A DNA stretch of 64,000 nt from Nitrososphaerota archaeon (GTDB taxonomy: Archaea > Thermoproteota > Nitrososphaeria > Nitrososphaerales > Nitrosopumilaceae). The translations under genes and the position numbers were made by a program. Location of the stretch: NCBI GenBank assembly GCA_016872055.1, contig VHBH01000001.1, forward strand, positions 1 to 64,000, in the 5' to 3' direction. Positions 42,512 through 52,523 of the stretch are shown here, one piece after another (positions within the stretch are counted from its first letter, which is position 1; every line of letters begins with the position of its first letter). The notes beneath the pieces are model-generated. The model saw only the letters and a program-made list of their open reading frames with translations. It was not told the DNA's origin and did no database searches.

Positions 42512-42878
42512 TTATTCCTAGATTTTGTAATCTTCTGACTTTTTTGGCTTGTGCAATAACTCAAAGACACGTCCGGAGAGTCCATCAAATGACAAACCGT
42601 TTTGGTTTTGATGACATATACTACTCTTACATCATACCCAATAATCTTGACTGCCTAATTGTCAGTCTTTCGATCGACTGTGATGAGCAAAAGAAGTTTT
42701 GTGAGTACGCAAAAACGACTGCTCCGTCAATGGAGCTACGCCACTAGCAATAGTGTAGTGATGACTAGAGTTACTCTGCGTAAACGTAGTCGATTGTTAT
42801 CGTATGTATTCATTACATATTATTCAGCAGAGTGCTGTTAAGTTGAGTGTTGTGCGAAATCACAACAGTTGGATATAT
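42512..42878. other. 367-base intergenic region with a doubtful small ORF
   Basis: A 52-codon frame from ATG 42589 to TAG 42747 (MTNRFGFDDIYYSYIIPNNL, then CLIVSLSIDCDEQ) has protein-like composition but no clear promoter or family. The rest, up to the polB stop, is featureless. Confidence 0.3.
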
Positions 42879-45425
42879 CTAATTCCAGAAAAACTGATCC
42901 AGGCCGGTTTGTTTTGGTTTTCCAACCATGCTATCAAAATCCAAATCCATCGATGATGTGATTTGATCTAGTGTAGATTCCATAAATTCCATATATTTTT
43001 CAGAATCAATCTCGTCTGGGCGGGCCATTTCTACGGGTTTTACTCCTGGTTTGTTGAGTATTTTCACATAGGATATGATGTCGCCACGCTTTATCTCACG
43101 TTGTTGTTCTAGCAGTTTGGCTGCACGGATATGTTGAGGAATTGTTTTGTCATATTCTGATGGTGCCTTGCTTATCATGACGTTAAATGCCAATTCTGGA
43201 ATTGGGATCTTTCTTTCCTTGACTCTAATGGCGCATGAAGAGATTTTCTCCTTGATCTCTTTTTTTGCCGCCTCGAAATCTTGGGCGGTTTGGACTTTGG
43301 ATAGAGTGTCTATCACCTCAAAGAACAGATTTCTAATAAACGGGGGCGTGTGTGATTTTTTGCCGGTTAGTCCCTTGACATCTACTTTTCCTTCCCCCGT
43401 AACCCCAAGATAGTTTTTCTTTCTGCCGCTTAGTACAACATAGCGATATTCCTTGTCAATTTCCAAGTCGACACCTTGTTCTATTTTGGTGTCAGCTATT
43501 ACCTGATGGATTTGTTCGGTAGTTGGATTTTTTACAAATAAGGAATCAGTATCACCGTACAAAACCTCAATTCCATTTGCCTGACATTTTTTGATTGTCT
43601 CCATGATAATATAGCGCCCAACTGCTGTAGTCGCTTCAGCTGCAGGAAGAAAATACAGAGGAAAAATATCTGCACCCATTACCCCATAGCTGGCATTAAG
43701 AATTACCTTGAGTGCTTGACTGACTACGGTGTATTGCTCTTTTTGCTCTAATGTCTTTGCTTTTTTTGCCAAAGACTTGTAATAGTTTACGCGTAGATCC
43801 CGAAGAGAGCCAATTAGCATTGATGTCAAGCCGTTGTATTTTGTGCAGACCCAATGATTTGTATCTGGGATTTTATTTGTTTTACATTCTTCATGCATAC
43901 ATCGAACCGTCTCATATGATAGATTTCTGACCTTGATAATACTAGGATACAGGCTGGCAAAGTCCATTACTGTTACATTAAAGTGAATTCCTTCTGTTGG
44001 CTCCACTACTAGGCCACCGCGATATTTTTTGTCCTTGATTATTGCATCATTCATTACTCCTTGAGATTTTGCATCCAGTTCTTCTCGCCTTGGAATGAGC
44101 GCATTTCTTTGCCTGTGTTCATAATACAGCAAGCTTCGAATCCACTGCGACACGCCCATTCTCGCGATATCATCAATTGGCATTCTTGCTATTCTGGATA
44201 TTACGACTAGCAAATTCATCAACAAATCATTGTTAAAGCTGGTAAGCTTGTACGTGATTCTAGCATCATTGTAGCAATAACTAGCAAGCTGATAGTTTGT
44301 GAGTTGGTCCAGTTCCAACCCATAATCGAGCTTGGATTCATTGAGCAGTGCCAATGAGACGCTGTTTAGTGAAAAATCAGTATACTTGTGCGAAAACGCA
44401 TAGATCTGAAAGGATCTGTTAGACATAGTCCTATACAAGTCAATGTGTACTCCGTGCTTTAGTGTGGCCGAGTCGCGCATCATGTATAGTGGGTTTTCAG
44501 AGTTTTTGATTCCAAGTCTTTCTGCGCGATTATACAAATACGGCATGTCAAATTCATCACCGTTGTATGTAATAACAAACGGATAATCCAAAATTATCTT
44601 GAATGCATCTTCAATCATATTTTTTTCTTCATTTTGTGCGTAAAATGTCGCCTTGACCCCTTCAGGGAGATCGTTTTTGCCATCATTGGAGCCGTCCTTG
44701 CGCAAAACAAAGATCTGTTTTAGTCCGTCTGTTCCCTCAAATCCAATTGCTGTGACTCGCTTTTCTGCTATTTTCGGGTCTGGAATTCTTCCAATCTCAG
44801 ATTCTACCTCAATGTCAAAGCTGAGTCGCTTTATTTTCGGTATTGGCTGGTTGAGAAGCTCCGCCCACTGTGAAATGTATTCTTGGAATTCCTTTGTGTT
44901 TACAATTCCTTTTGCAGTGTTTACATCCAGTAAAAGGCTCTTCATAGCTAGCGCGACATCTTCTGTCACCTCAAAGTCATGCGGAACTATCTTGCCTTCC
45001 TTTATTTCATAAAATTTGCCAACTATGAGGCTTCTATCGTACAGATAGTTCTCATAATATTTGATGTCAGATTCCCATGTTTCTATGATGTTTCGAATGC
45101 TCTTGTCTGTCTGGGTTCCACCTATTGTCAGGGGATCAGTTACTATGATTTTTGATACTTCGGATTCCTTGTCCTTGAGAAAGTCTCTTCTTTTAACAGA
45201 TTCTATCTTTATGATGTCTTTTCTGTTTTTAAGAAATGATAACTCGTCAGGATGTAATTTGGAGTAACAATATGGTTTATGGCCAATTTCATCTGCCCAT
45301 AAAATCACTTTTTCTGATTGTGGATTATAAAATTTCAGAATTGCTGCTTGTTTTTGGCTGTCATATGTTGCTGAGACCAAAAGTGATGGACCAAGTGTTT
45401 TTAGCGTTTGTTCTTGTGCTTGCAT
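42879..45425 (-). CDS. polB: Replicative DNA polymerase, family B
   Basis: The 848-residue enzyme has the proofreading exonuclease motifs FDIEVE (Asp204, Glu206), YNGDEFDMPY (about 287-296) and YCYNDARITY, and the polymerase motifs DFASLYPSII (A), LNASYGVMGAD (B) and YGDTDSLFV (C). The C-terminus QTGLDQFFWN is a PIP box for binding PCNA. Length and motifs are normal for archaeal PolB, with no intein. dCMP deaminase follows upstream with a six-base gap. Confidence 0.97.
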   Translation of the reverse strand: MQAQEQTLKTLGPSLLVSATYDSQKQAAILKFYNPQSEKVILWADEIGHKPYCYSKLHPDELSFLKNRKDIIKIESVKRRDFLKDKESEVSKIIVTDPLTIGGTQTDKSIRNIIETWESDIKYYENYLYDRSLIVGKFYEIKEGKIVPHDFEVTEDVALAMKSLLLDVNTAKGIVNTKEFQEYISQWAELLNQPIPKIKRLSFDIEVESEIGRIPDPKIAEKRVTAIGFEGTDGLKQIFVLRKDGSNDGKNDLPEGVKATFYAQNEEKNMIEDAFKIILDYPFVITYNGDEFDMPYLYNRAERLGIKNSENPLYMMRDSATLKHGVHIDLYRTMSNRSFQIYAFSHKYTDFSLNSVSLALLNESKLDYGLELDQLTNYQLASYCYNDARITYKLTSFNNDLLMNLLVVISRIARMPIDDIARMGVSQWIRSLLYYEHRQRNALIPRREELDAKSQGVMNDAIIKDKKYRGGLVVEPTEGIHFNVTVMDFASLYPSIIKVRNLSYETVRCMHEECKTNKIPDTNHWVCTKYNGLTSMLIGSLRDLRVNYYKSLAKKAKTLEQKEQYTVVSQALKVILNASYGVMGADIFPLYFLPAAEATTAVGRYIIMETIKKCQANGIEVLYGDTDSLFVKNPTTEQIHQVIADTKIEQGVDLEIDKEYRYVVLSGRKKNYLGVTGEGKVDVKGLTGKKSHTPPFIRNLFFEVIDTLSKVQTAQDFEAAKKEIKEKISSCAIRVKERKIPIPELAFNVMISKAPSEYDKTIPQHIRAAKLLEQQREIKRGDIISYVKILNKPGVKPVEMARPDEIDSEKYMEFMESTLDQITSSMDLDFDSMVGKPKQTGLDQFFWN

Positions 45426-45431
45426 TATACA

Positions 45432-45953
45432 TTACCGCTTTGGCTCATCTAGTAGCATGTATGCCCAGCGCTGAACCTTCTTTTTGTCTAGCCTTATGAT
45501 TTCAATTCCCGCCTCCCTCATTAGGTCATAGTCGGCTTCAGGGTACGTATCCAAGCAAATTATTTTTTTGATGCCTATTGTGATTGCCATTTTAGAGCAC
45601 TCTAGGCATGGAACAAATGTCGTGTAGAGTATGGCGTCCTTCGTTCCTGCCTCTATTCCCATTATGGCACAATGCATTATCGCATTTGCCTCTGCGTGGT
45701 TACACAGACACCTATCAAGTGATGCACCGGATTCAATTTTGCCCTCCATTCTAAGCTGACATCGATTGCATCCACCCTCAAAACAATTCTTTACACCGGG
45801 AGGTGTTCCGTTGTATCCTGTTGCTATCTGACGATTATTTCTAACAATTACTGCGCCAACTTGACGTGTCATGCAATTGGATCGAAGCTTGGCAAGCTCT
45901 GCTTGAAGCATAAAGTATTCATCCCAACTAGGGCGCTCAAAGCTTGCACACAT
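45432..45953 (-). CDS. Deoxycytidylate deaminase family protein
   Basis: The 173-residue zinc enzyme has the catalytic HAEANAIMHC and the Cys pair in FVPCLECSKMAI. The extra Cys-rich insertion VKNCFEGGCNRCQLRMEG, CLCNHAE is typical of ComEB/dCMP deaminases, which make dUMP for thymidylate synthesis. Six bases separate it from polB, so nucleotide supply and replication share a transcript. Confidence 0.9.
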   Translation of the reverse strand: MCASFERPSWDEYFMLQAELAKLRSNCMTRQVGAVIVRNNRQIATGYNGTPPGVKNCFEGGCNRCQLRMEGKIESGASLDRCLCNHAEANAIMHCAIMGIEAGTKDAILYTTFVPCLECSKMAITIGIKKIICLDTYPEADYDLMREAGIEIIRLDKKKVQRWAYMLLDEPKR

Positions 45954-46072
45954 GAATCGTAGTACGATAATTCAATATTTAGGGTGATCCATTGTTTAAT
46001 TCAGAATTAACCTATGGATTGCATTTAGTGACTCGAAACTATAAAATTCAAAGATCGTAAAATTACTGCTGA

Positions 46073-47575
46073 TTGACAGAATACATTACTCATAAATTCA
46101 TCAAGCCAAACCAAGTCGAGTCCCGCGAATACCAGGTCTCGTTGGCAAATCAGGCAAAATTGGAGAACTGTTTGGTCGTATTGCCCACGGGCCTTGGCAA
46201 AACTACAGTAGCATTGCTAGTAATAGCAGATTATCTATCTCGCGGTACTGGCGGAGTTTTGTTTTTGGCACCAACCAGAGTTTTAACAAACCAGCACTAT
46301 GAATTTCTAAAAAATAATTTGAATCTGGAAGACATCGGGTTGTTGACAGGCGAAGATACAATAACAAAACGAAAGAAATCTTGGGCAAACTCTGTCATTT
46401 GTGCCACGCCGGAGATTACAAAAAATGATCTGGACCGAGAAATAGTATCACTAGACCAATTTTCTTTGGTAATATTTGATGAGGCGCATCGCACCGTAGG
46501 AGATTATGCTTATTCGGGCATAGCGCATAGATTTGCGGGCAAAAATGTGCGTATTATGGGCATGACTGCCACTCTCCCTGCTGAAAAAGACAAGGCAACG
46601 GAAATTATCACAACATTGCGAATTGCAAGTGTTGCACAAAAAACAGAAGACAGTCCAGATGTTGCTCCATACATACAGAAAACAAACACAAACTGGGTCA
46701 AAGTTGACCTACCTCACGAAATGAAAGAAATCCAGTTCTATCTGAGAAAAGCTTTGGAAGTACGGCACCATGAACTAACAAAATGTGGATTGCGGCTGTC
46801 TGATAATGTTTCATTGTCGCAATTATTGAGAGCCAGAGATTTTGTATTACGACAGAACAGGCGAGCAGCAAAACCACTATTCACTGCAATACGACTGCAC
46901 TATGCTCTGAATATTTTGGAATCTCATGGAGTGACGTCATTTTTGAGATTCTGTGACAGAACACGAGAAAAAAAAGGAGTAGGAATAAAAGATCTTTTTG
47001 AGAGTGATTCTAACTTTATTCGTGCATTGGCACATGCGAAGGACGCACAGGAAAAAGGAATAGAGCACAGCAAAATTGTCAAGCTTGCTGAAATTATCAA
47101 AGGTTTGTCAGGCCGCGCAATTGTGTTCACAAGCTACCGAGATTCTGTGGAAATCATACATGACAAATTGGTGGATCTTGGAGTGTCTGCCGGATTTTTA
47201 ATTGGTAAAGCTGGCGAGACAGGCCTCAAACAAAAACAACAGGTAGAAACGGTGCAAAAATTCCGAGACGGAAAATATCAGGTACTAATTGCAACTCGTG
47301 TGGGCGAAGAAGGCCTTGATATTTCAGAGGTAAATGATGTTATCTTCTTTGATAATGTTCCAAGCTCGATTAGATTTGTGCAAAGAAAGGGTCGAACTGG
47401 AAGAAAATCCGCAGGAAATCTGACAGTCTTAATTGCCAACGGGACAATAGACGAGACATATTACTGGGTTGGGCAGCGAAAGATGAAATCAGCTCAAACC
47501 ATGGGCGAGCGACTCACAAAAGACTTACAGAAACAGTCAGAAAACGCACCTGCAGGTCTTGACGCATACTTTTAG
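46073..47575 (+). CDS. Hef/FANCM-type superfamily 2 DNA helicase without nuclease domain
   Basis: The 500-residue helicase has motif [12 protein letters not shown], motif [15 protein letters not shown], motif [11 protein letters not shown] and motif [14 protein letters not shown], with the Hef-type helical insertion between the RecA domains. Euryarchaeal Hef has a C-terminal XPF nuclease; here the protein stops after the helicase, as in other Thaumarchaeota. It remodels forks or branched DNA. The start is TTG 46073. Confidence 0.92.
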   Translation: MTEYITHKFIKPNQVESREYQVSLANQAKLENCLVVLPTGLGKTTVALLVIADYLSRGTGGVLFLAPTRVLTNQHYEFLKNNLNLEDIGLLTGEDTITKRKKSWANSVICATPEITKNDLDREIVSLDQFSLVIFDEAHRTVGDYAYSGIAHRFAGKNVRIMGMTATLPAEKDKATEIITTLRIASVAQKTEDSPDVAPYIQKTNTNWVKVDLPHEMKEIQFYLRKALEVRHHELTKCGLRLSDNVSLSQLLRARDFVLRQNRRAAKPLFTAIRLHYALNILESHGVTSFLRFCDRTREKKGVGIKDLFESDSNFIRALAHAKDAQEKGIEHSKIVKLAEIIKGLSGRAIVFTSYRDSVEIIHDKLVDLGVSAGFLIGKAGETGLKQKQQVETVQKFRDGKYQVLIATRVGEEGLDISEVNDVIFFDNVPSSIRFVQRKGRTGRKSAGNLTVLIANGTIDETYYWVGQRKMKSAQTMGERLTKDLQKQSENAPAGLDAYF

Positions 47576-47850
47576 GCAAATCGTTTGATTATATGGTAGC
47601 CAAACTCTGTCTTTATGGGTTCTGATATCTGACCCACCGCCAGTGCAAATGCAGCTGCCTCAAATGGCTTTACCATCCTTCCGCGTCCAAAGTAACCAAG
47701 ATCTCCCCCTCGCTTTCCACATCCTGTATCTAGCGAGAGTTCTTTTGCCAAGTCTGCGAATTTTTCTCCCTTTTTTAGTCGTTCTAGTATGGCAAGTGCT
47801 TGACTTTGCTTTTCAACCAAAATGTGTGAGCACTTTATCTTGTCTGCCAT
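47572..47850 (-). CDS. Parvulin-type peptidyl-prolyl isomerase
   Basis: The 92-residue single-domain parvulin has [20 protein letters not shown], a central [20 protein letters not shown] and the final FGYHIIKRF, all standard for PpiC. It is cytoplasmic, since no signal or TM is present. Its stop overlaps the helicase stop by four bases. Confidence 0.95.
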   Translation of the reverse strand: MADKIKCSHILVEKQSQALAILERLKKGEKFADLAKELSLDTGCGKRGGDLGYFGRGRMVKPFEAAAFALAVGQISEPIKTEFGYHIIKRFA

Positions 47851-47881
47851 AATACAATCTCATAATCGGGATTGAAAAATC

Positions 47882-48277
47882 TTATGATAGGCCCCAAGAG
47901 GTCTCAGTAGTTGGTATTAGCTTCAAAAACGGAGCCTCGTCCTCTTTCCACGGTTCACGTCGAACCCACTCAAATTTATTAAAAAATTTTTCATATATTT
48001 TTTTAAATTCTGGGCCATGTTCTATGATTTTGACTTTTCCTTGTGCCAGAACCGCCTTGTGTCCTCCTGGCTTGTAGATGTCAATCGATATTGCTGCCTT
48101 TGGGTTTTTTGCAACATTCTTGTATGTTCGTGTTTTATAGTCTGTTGCAAGATAAAATGAATCATCATGAAAAATAAATGACACTGGCTTGACGTGAGGA
48201 GTTGTTCCGTTTACGGTTGCAAATCTTGCCTCTTCGATTGTTTGTAGGAATTTTTTTTCTTTGGGTGAAAAATTCAA
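47882..48277 (-). CDS. Pyridoxamine 5'-phosphate oxidase-like flavin/F420-binding protein
   Basis: The 131-residue protein has the split-barrel pattern FLQTIEEARFATVNGTTPHV, KPVSFIFHDDSFYLATD and KNVAKNPKAAISIDIY of the PPOX family. Substrate and cofactor (FMN or F420) cannot be decided. It overlaps the 48274-48558 gene by four bases. Confidence 0.82.
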   Translation of the reverse strand: MNFSPKEKKFLQTIEEARFATVNGTTPHVKPVSFIFHDDSFYLATDYKTRTYKNVAKNPKAAISIDIYKPGGHKAVLAQGKVKIIEHGPEFKKIYEKFFNKFEWVRREPWKEDEAPFLKLIPTTETSWGLS

Positions 48278-48558
48278 CTATAGATCCTCTCGCGGATTTG
48301 TGGGATTTTAGAATAAACTATGTTGCGCACCTTGATTTGGTCCTCATCTGAGGGCATGCCGTTTCTCATGGCAGCGATAGCCGCGCTTGCCATGCCTAGA
48401 GACATGCCAATTATTACTCCAAATACAAATTCACGTACGTTTTCTACGTGCAGTTCTGCCTTGTTTTGCTCTATATCCTGTAAATAGATCGGTATTGCCG
48501 AAAGTGTCCCATCCAAGATTTGATTGATCAGCTCTTCGAGTTGCTGCTCTTCGCTCAT
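48274..48558 (-). CDS. Unknown protein with one hydrophobic helix (94 aa)
   Basis: An acidic N-terminal part (EEQQLEELINQILDGTLSAI) precedes a Gly/Ala/Met-rich hydrophobic helix (FVFGVIIGMSLGMASAAIAA), long enough for one membrane pass, and a charged end. Coupled to the PPOX-like gene. Family not recognised. Confidence 0.6.
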   Translation of the reverse strand: MSEEQQLEELINQILDGTLSAIPIYLQDIEQNKAELHVENVREFVFGVIIGMSLGMASAAIAAMRNGMPSDEDQIKVRNIVYSKIPQIRERIYS

Positions 48559-48643
48559 GCCTTTTGTTGGAATATGATTGGTAATAAATTTGCAGAGAAA
48601 TCCACAACAATCCTTTTAATGACGATATTTTGCATTGGAAATA

Positions 48644-49045
48644 TTGCCCACCTATTTTACGATTCAAGAAGCAAATGCGGCATTGCCTAATGTAATTCAA
48701 AAATTTAAAACACTACAAAGACAGCGAGTCGAAGTGAAAAAAATAGAGGAGCAACTAAACTCACAGATTGGCATGTCATTTAATTTAGGAGATTATACCA
48801 CACTGAAAAAACAGCTAAACTCGGCAGTCACAAAATTCTATGCCGCAGTGGAAGATCTTGAAAATTCTGGCGTGGTGCTCAAAAGCATAGAGGAGGGACT
48901 TCTGGACTTTCCATCAAAAAGATTTGATGAGGATGTTTGGCTGTGCTGGAAGGAAGGTGAAACTGAGATAAAATTCTGGCATGAGAAAGATGTTGGCTTT
49001 ATGGGACGAAAACCATTAAGCGTAAGTGACGAATCTCTTGTATGA
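48644..49045 (+). CDS. DUF2203-type protein (133 aa)
   Basis: The protein starts PTYFTIQEANAALPNVIQKF, the typical DUF2203 opening, and has the C-terminal LLDFPSKRFDEDVWLCWKEG and IKFWHEKDVGFMGRKPL. The TTG at 48644 follows a TATA-like TTTTAATG (48615-48622) by about 26 bases and matches the family start; a TTG three codons earlier is possible. Its stop overlaps the UbiA gene by four bases. Function unknown. Confidence 0.85.
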   Translation: MPTYFTIQEANAALPNVIQKFKTLQRQRVEVKKIEEQLNSQIGMSFNLGDYTTLKKQLNSAVTKFYAAVEDLENSGVVLKSIEEGLLDFPSKRFDEDVWLCWKEGETEIKFWHEKDVGFMGRKPLSVSDESLV

Positions 49046-49941
49046 GCATTTCAGTTTGGTTCCGCGTAATTAGAATAAAGTTTCTCCTAGCATCAGTAAT
49101 TGCAGTATCGCTTGGTCTTGCGTTATCATTTTGGCAGACAAAATCGATAGATATCTCATCGGCTGCAATCACAATGGGTGGTGTAGTGTTGTTGCATGCA
49201 AGCGTTGATCTTCTTAACGAATATTCAGATTATAGGCGAGGAATCGACGCCATAACAAAGCGAACCAAGTTTTCTGGAGGAACTGGAGTGCTTCCAGAAG
49301 GCTTGTTAAAGCCTTCCACCGTATATTATGCAGGCATAATTTGCCTTGTTTTGGGTTCACTTGCAGGCGCGTATTTTGTCATTGCTCATGGCTGGATTAT
49401 TGCTGTAATCCTGGGATTTGCTATCTTGTCCATCTATTTTTATTCGACAAAAATAGTTGATTCTGGACTAGGTGAAATCTTTGTTGGCATCAAAGGAACC
49501 ATGATTGTCCTTGGTACGATGTTTATCCAGACTGAGCAAATCCTATCTGCAAACATTTTGGCAGGAATTGTTGCAGGGGCACTATCTTCATTTGTCTTGT
49601 TTATCACATCATTTCCAGATCATGATGCAGACAAACAAAAAGGAAGAAAGACTTTGGTTATCGTACTTGGTAAATCGCGTGCGGCGAATCTGTATTTGGT
49701 TTTCCCGTGTGTAGCATATGGACTAATCTTATTTGGAATCACCTATGATCTGTTGCCAATATACAGCGCAATAGTGTTTACCACCATCCCATTGATAATA
49801 CAATCTAGTAAAAAAATAAAAAAATCAATTGATGGTTTGGAGGAATTTATTCTTACGATGAAGGCAACCGTTTTGTTCTCTAGACTTACCGGAACATTGT
49901 TTGTAATTAGCATAATAATTGCCATTGTAACCAACAGTTAA
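49042..49941 (+). CDS. UbiA-family prenyltransferase (MenA-like)
   Basis: The 299-residue integral membrane protein has about eight helices and the two Asp-rich motifs NEYSDYRRGID and DHDADKQKGRKT of UbiA enzymes. The sequence KFSGGTGVLPEG fits the MenA/1,4-dihydroxy-2-naphthoate prenyltransferase group. It may make the membrane quinone of this archaeon. Coupled to the DUF2203 gene upstream; AKR follows after 24 bases. Confidence 0.88.
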   Translation: MSISVWFRVIRIKFLLASVIAVSLGLALSFWQTKSIDISSAAITMGGVVLLHASVDLLNEYSDYRRGIDAITKRTKFSGGTGVLPEGLLKPSTVYYAGIICLVLGSLAGAYFVIAHGWIIAVILGFAILSIYFYSTKIVDSGLGEIFVGIKGTMIVLGTMFIQTEQILSANILAGIVAGALSSFVLFITSFPDHDADKQKGRKTLVIVLGKSRAANLYLVFPCVAYGLILFGITYDLLPIYSAIVFTTIPLIIQSSKKIKKSIDGLEEFILTMKATVLFSRLTGTLFVISIIIAIVTNS

Positions 49942-49965
49942 ATTCAACAAATTAAAAACTCTGAC

Positions 49966-51066
49966 ATGATTCCAGGCTTTGCAACTCCAGAGGGAACAAA
50001 AAAATTCTCGACTAGGCCTGGCACGATTCCGCAAAACTACAAAACAATTCAAAACCTCACCCTATCAAATGTCGGAATCGGGACATACCTTGGTAATCCA
50101 GATTCACAAACAGACGCAATGGTAGAAGAGGCAGTCAAAAAATCAATCTTGGCTGGAATCAATATAATTGACACTGCCATTAATTATAGGGCGCAAAAGG
50201 CAGAACGTTCTGTAGGAAAGTCAATCGCATCCCTGATTTCACAAGGCAAGGTTGAACGAGATGAGATTTTTGTGAGCACGAAAAATGGCTATGTCACAAA
50301 TGATGCAGACATCAAAGAAGAATTCTGGGCATACATACAGCGCGAGTACGCAAAGCCAGGTACAATCAAGGCAAACGACATTTCGTCTGGATATCACTGC
50401 ATGACAATACCGTACTTGCAGGATCAGCTAAATCGGAGTCTAAAGAACTTGGGCTTGGAATGCATTGACTTGATGTATCTACACAATGCAGTTGAAGGTC
50501 AGCCAGACATACCTCGCCATCAGTTCCTGCAAAATCTACAGGATGTCTTTGCATTTTATGAAAAAATGAGAGTGGATGGAAAAATTCGATATTATGGTAT
50601 GGCAACATGGGAATGCTACAGGGTCTCAAAAGAAAGTCCACAATACTTGTCATTGTATGATACTGTTGAATTGGCAAAAAAGGTTGGAGGGGAAAATCAC
50701 GGTTTTAGGTTCGTCCAACTGCCATACAATTTGTATTATGACCAGGCCTTTATGTTAAAGTCACAGCAGATCTCTGGCACCGACGTATCTCTCCTAAATG
50801 CCGCAACATCACTTGGTGTTGGAGTATTCACCAGCGTTCCTCTGATGCAGGGGAGATTGCTTGCTCCAGGAACAGTACCAGATTTTGCAAATATTACACA
50901 GTCGTCGCTTAGATGTCTCCAGTTCGTTCGCTCAACTCCAGGAGTTCTAGCGCCACTAGTAGGACAAAAAACCCAGAGTCATGTTGACCAAAACCTTCAG
51001 ATAATGAAAATTCCTCCTTTGTCAGAATCAGAATTTACTGATGTATTAAAGAAATTCACCAGTTAA
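49966..51066 (+). CDS. Aldo/keto reductase
   Basis: The 366-residue TIM-barrel enzyme has the catalytic tetrad: Asp and Tyr in NIIDTAINYRAQKAERSVGK, Lys in IFVSTKNGY and His in IDLMYLHNAVEG. The C-terminal NADPH-binding loop appears in GVFTSVPLMQGRL. It is somewhat longer than typical AKRs because of an insertion after the Lys strand. Possibly cotranscribed with UbiA; substrate unknown. Confidence 0.9.
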   Translation: MIPGFATPEGTKKFSTRPGTIPQNYKTIQNLTLSNVGIGTYLGNPDSQTDAMVEEAVKKSILAGINIIDTAINYRAQKAERSVGKSIASLISQGKVERDEIFVSTKNGYVTNDADIKEEFWAYIQREYAKPGTIKANDISSGYHCMTIPYLQDQLNRSLKNLGLECIDLMYLHNAVEGQPDIPRHQFLQNLQDVFAFYEKMRVDGKIRYYGMATWECYRVSKESPQYLSLYDTVELAKKVGGENHGFRFVQLPYNLYYDQAFMLKSQQISGTDVSLLNAATSLGVGVFTSVPLMQGRLLAPGTVPDFANITQSSLRCLQFVRSTPGVLAPLVGQKTQSHVDQNLQIMKIPPLSESEFTDVLKKFTS

Positions 51067-51070
51067 TTCT

Positions 51071-51196
51071 TTATTTTGTCGCCGAGGCCCACGACACTTC
51101 CAGAGATTTTAGGAATTGTTTGCTGTATTTCAAATAGCAGTCCTCGACTTGCTCTAATTGAATTGATGAATTCGCAAGATATTGATCTATTTTCAT
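51071..51196 (-). CDS. Possible 41-aa small protein
   Basis: A minus-strand ORF from ATG 51196 to TAA 51071 encodes MKIDQYLANSSIQLEQVEDC, then YLKYSKQFLKSLE and ends VSWASATK. The composition is helical and charged, with AT-rich DNA before the start. It occupies part of the 51067-51397 gap, which otherwise holds only the dus promoter region. No family recognised. Confidence 0.35.
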   Translation of the reverse strand: MKIDQYLANSSIQLEQVEDCYLKYSKQFLKSLEVSWASATK

Positions 51197-51397
51197 TAGG
51201 ATGCTTAACTATCAGATTATCAATTTAGTTGATTTCCAAAAAAATATCTTCATTTTGTTGAATAACATAATACCAAAATGTTACACTATTACGATTAATC
51301 AACAATTTTTGCAAAATCTGTATGTATTTTTGTTGGTGTGTTGGTGTCAAACGGATTAGTTCGCTGATTTAATATAATAATCAAAACGGCAAAAATC

Positions 51398-52345
51398 ATG
51401 CTGCCCCAATTTTCTAGTCGTGCCTTTTTGGCACCCATGGCCGGAGTGAGCGATCCCGCATTACGACTGATTTGTAAAGAAATGGGCGCAGGTCTAGTGG
51501 TGACTGAACTCACAAGCATCCATGCAATAATTGCCAAAGAAAAACAGCTGCAGGCGCAAAACCAAGACATTTCCGAGTTTATCGAGTATTCATACAAAGA
51601 GAGGCCTCTCGCAGTACAACTTTTTGGCTCTGACTTGGCTTCACTGGAAAAAGCAGCCAAAATAGTAGAGCCATATTTTGACGTCATTGATTATAACATG
51701 GGATGTCCAGCACCGCATATCACTCAACAAATGGCTGGCGGGGCATTGTTACAAAACCTCAGCCTGACACGGAAAATTCTAGAAACACTAGTCAAATCAA
51801 CCGACAAGCCAGTCACATTGAAAATGCGCGCTGGGGTTGATGACAATTTAGTATTCAAGGACATCGCATGTGTCGCAGAGAGCGCAGGTGTACAGATGAT
51901 AACGTTACATGCTAGAACAGTAAAACAGGGATATTCGGGTGAATCAGATTGGTCTTTAATCAAAGAACTAAAACAAGTAGTAGACATCCCAGTTGTCGGA
52001 AACGGCGATATTACAACTCCAGAACTTGCCAAAAAAATGATTGATGAGACAGGCTGTGATTATATCATGATAGGCCGAGGTGCGATGGGAAATCCATTTT
52101 TGTTCGAGCAGATCAATGATTATCTCAAGACTGGAACATACACCGAATATTCTCAAAAAAACAGGACAGAGATGTTTTGCAAGTATTTGGATTATGCAAC
52201 ACAATATAAAATCAAATTTACAAATATCAGACAACAGGCAATGCGATTTACCAAAGGCCTACGACATGGTGCCAAGTTTCGCTCTGGAATAATGCTTGCA
52301 AAAACAACAGATGATCTAAAATCAATAATGTTACAGATCACTTAA
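51398..52345 (+). CDS. dus: tRNA-dihydrouridine synthase
   Basis: The 315-residue flavoenzyme reduces uridine in tRNA. It has the FMN-site opening FLAPMAGVSDPALR, the catalytic Cys in DYNMGCPAPHI, VTLKMRAGVDDN, LHARTVKQGYSGESDW and the FMN phosphate loop MIGRGAMGNPFLF. Length is standard. The YHS gene promoter starts at its stop codon. Confidence 0.94.
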   Translation: MLPQFSSRAFLAPMAGVSDPALRLICKEMGAGLVVTELTSIHAIIAKEKQLQAQNQDISEFIEYSYKERPLAVQLFGSDLASLEKAAKIVEPYFDVIDYNMGCPAPHITQQMAGGALLQNLSLTRKILETLVKSTDKPVTLKMRAGVDDNLVFKDIACVAESAGVQMITLHARTVKQGYSGESDWSLIKELKQVVDIPVVGNGDITTPELAKKMIDETGCDYIMIGRGAMGNPFLFEQINDYLKTGTYTEYSQKNRTEMFCKYLDYATQYKIKFTNIRQQAMRFTKGLRHGAKFRSGIMLAKTTDDLKSIMLQIT

Positions 52346-52347
52346 TG

Positions 52348-52355
52348 TATAAATA
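52348..52355 (+). promoter_or_regulatory. TATA box of the YHS-domain gene
   Basis: TATAAATA is centred about 26 bases before the GTG at 52377 and begins three bases after the dus stop. Confidence 0.55.
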
Positions 52356-52376
52356 GAAAATAATTGGCGATACTTT

Positions 52377-52523
52377 GTGCCAGTAGATCCTGTCTGCGGA
52401 ATTGAAATGGATGAATCCCTAGCGGTTTCATACGAACATAATGGAAAAAAATACTTTTTTTGCTGCAATGGATGCAGGCGAATTTTCAAGAAAAAACCAA
52501 AGAAATGGGCAAAAAAGGTCTGA
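52377..52523 (+). CDS. YHS-domain mini-protein (48 aa)
   Basis: The 48-residue ORF starts with GTG 52377 and ends at TGA 52521-52523. It is a complete YHS domain: DPVCGIEMDESLAVSYEHNG, then KYFFCCNGCRRIFKKKPKKW, with the Cys ligands at residues 7, 29/30 and 33. YHS domains bind copper or zinc and often sit on metal transporters or metal-trafficking proteins. The basic end could bind nucleic acid. The TATA box supports the start. Confidence 0.85.
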   Translation: MPVDPVCGIEMDESLAVSYEHNGKKYFFCCNGCRRIFKKKPKKWAKKV

